A stretch of 64,000 nucleotides of DNA. It comes from Entomortierella parvispora. Taxonomy: Eukaryota; Mortierellomycota; Mortierellomycetes; Mortierellales; Mortierellaceae. The notes below the pieces were generated by a model that did not search any database, was not told the DNA's origin, and worked only from the letters and a program-made list of their open reading frames with translations. The position numbers were made by a program, and so were the translations under genes. The stretch covers positions 806,001 through 870,000 of the forward strand of contig OY752145.1 in assembly GCA_963573315.1 (NCBI GenBank), written 5' to 3'. This document shows, piece by piece, positions 63,889 through 64,000 of this stretch (position 1 is the first letter of the stretch; each line of letters opens with the position of its first letter).

Positions 63889-64000
63889 ATGTCTAGTGGA
63901 ACGTCGAGTACAAAAAATCAGCTGCATTTTTTTTTAGATGAATACATTGATATCTATCCACTCTATTCATTGATTTCTGAGCGGCATTGTTGCTTATTGT
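63889..64000. other. uL16 3' flank
   Basis: A/T-rich 3' UTR-like sequence to the window edge. Nothing else was seen. Confidence 0.4.

Overview
This window comes from a filamentous fungus. All genes are eukaryotic, and most are split by short GT-AG introns (about 50-125 nt, with a few of 350-550 nt). The proteome is fungal: ATG22, UTP20, SWC4, Ups/PRELI, a CBS-PB1 tail-anchored protein and GID8. A METTL16-type U6 m6A methyltransferase, a GH89 alpha-N-acetylglucosaminidase and high intron density argue against Saccharomycotina. They fit an early-diverging lineage such as Mortierellomycotina, but that placement is inference, because no marker gene could be searched. No CRISPR array, rRNA, tRNA, bacterial operon or intact transposon was seen. 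All exon structures were worked out by hand from splice sites and reading-frame continuity, so individual junctions may be off.

Layout, left to right. 0.2-0.6 kb: 3' end of the elongation factor ELF1 (+). 0.9-3.8 kb: three-finger C2H2 transcription factor (-). 4.1-13.2 kb: UTP20 (+). 13.5-15.7 kb: SWC4/DMAP1 (-), divergent across 200 bp from METTL16 (+, 15.9-18.0 kb). 18.1-19.5 kb: uroporphyrinogen decarboxylase (-). 19.9-22.5 kb: CBS-PB1 membrane protein (-). 23.3-24.6 kb: unrecognised KEN-box/D-box protein (+). 24.8-28.5 kb: COG7 (-), divergent from a short-chain dehydrogenase (+, 28.8-29.8 kb). 30.7-33.3 kb: GH89 glycosidase (+). 33.7-36.5 kb: long-form RNase Z (+). 37.3-38.7 kb: RNA polymerase III subunit RPC7 (+). 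38.9-42.7 kb: alanyl-tRNA synthetase with a mitochondrial leader (-). 43.1-44.4 kb: UNC93-like transporter (-). 44.4-46.9 kb: largest gene-poor stretch. 46.9-48.6 kb: chorismate synthase (-). 49.1-51.2 kb: ATG22 (+). 51.9-57.2 kb: exportin CRM1/XPO1 (+). 58.5-60.1 kb: GID8 (+). 61.0-61.8 kb: PRELI/Ups protein (-). 62.9-63.9 kb: ribosomal protein uL16/RPL10 (+).

The genes are mostly unrelated housekeeping functions, as expected for a fungal chromosome arm. RNA metabolism is well represented: UTP20 and uL16 in ribosome assembly, RNase Z, AlaRS and Pol III subunit RPC7 in the tRNA pathway, METTL16 on U6 snRNA, and CRM1 in nuclear export. Several neighbouring pairs share short divergent promoters (SWC4/METTL16 and COG7/SDR).

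The best leads for a second look are: the KEN/D-box protein at 23.3 kb, a candidate APC/C substrate; GID8, which has two competing 5' models, one adding a membrane segment; the UROD gene, whose signal-peptide-like leader coincides with a possible 51-nt in-frame intron; an 80-codon ORF inside an RPC7 intron; and a 116-bp-period direct repeat upstream of RNase Z.
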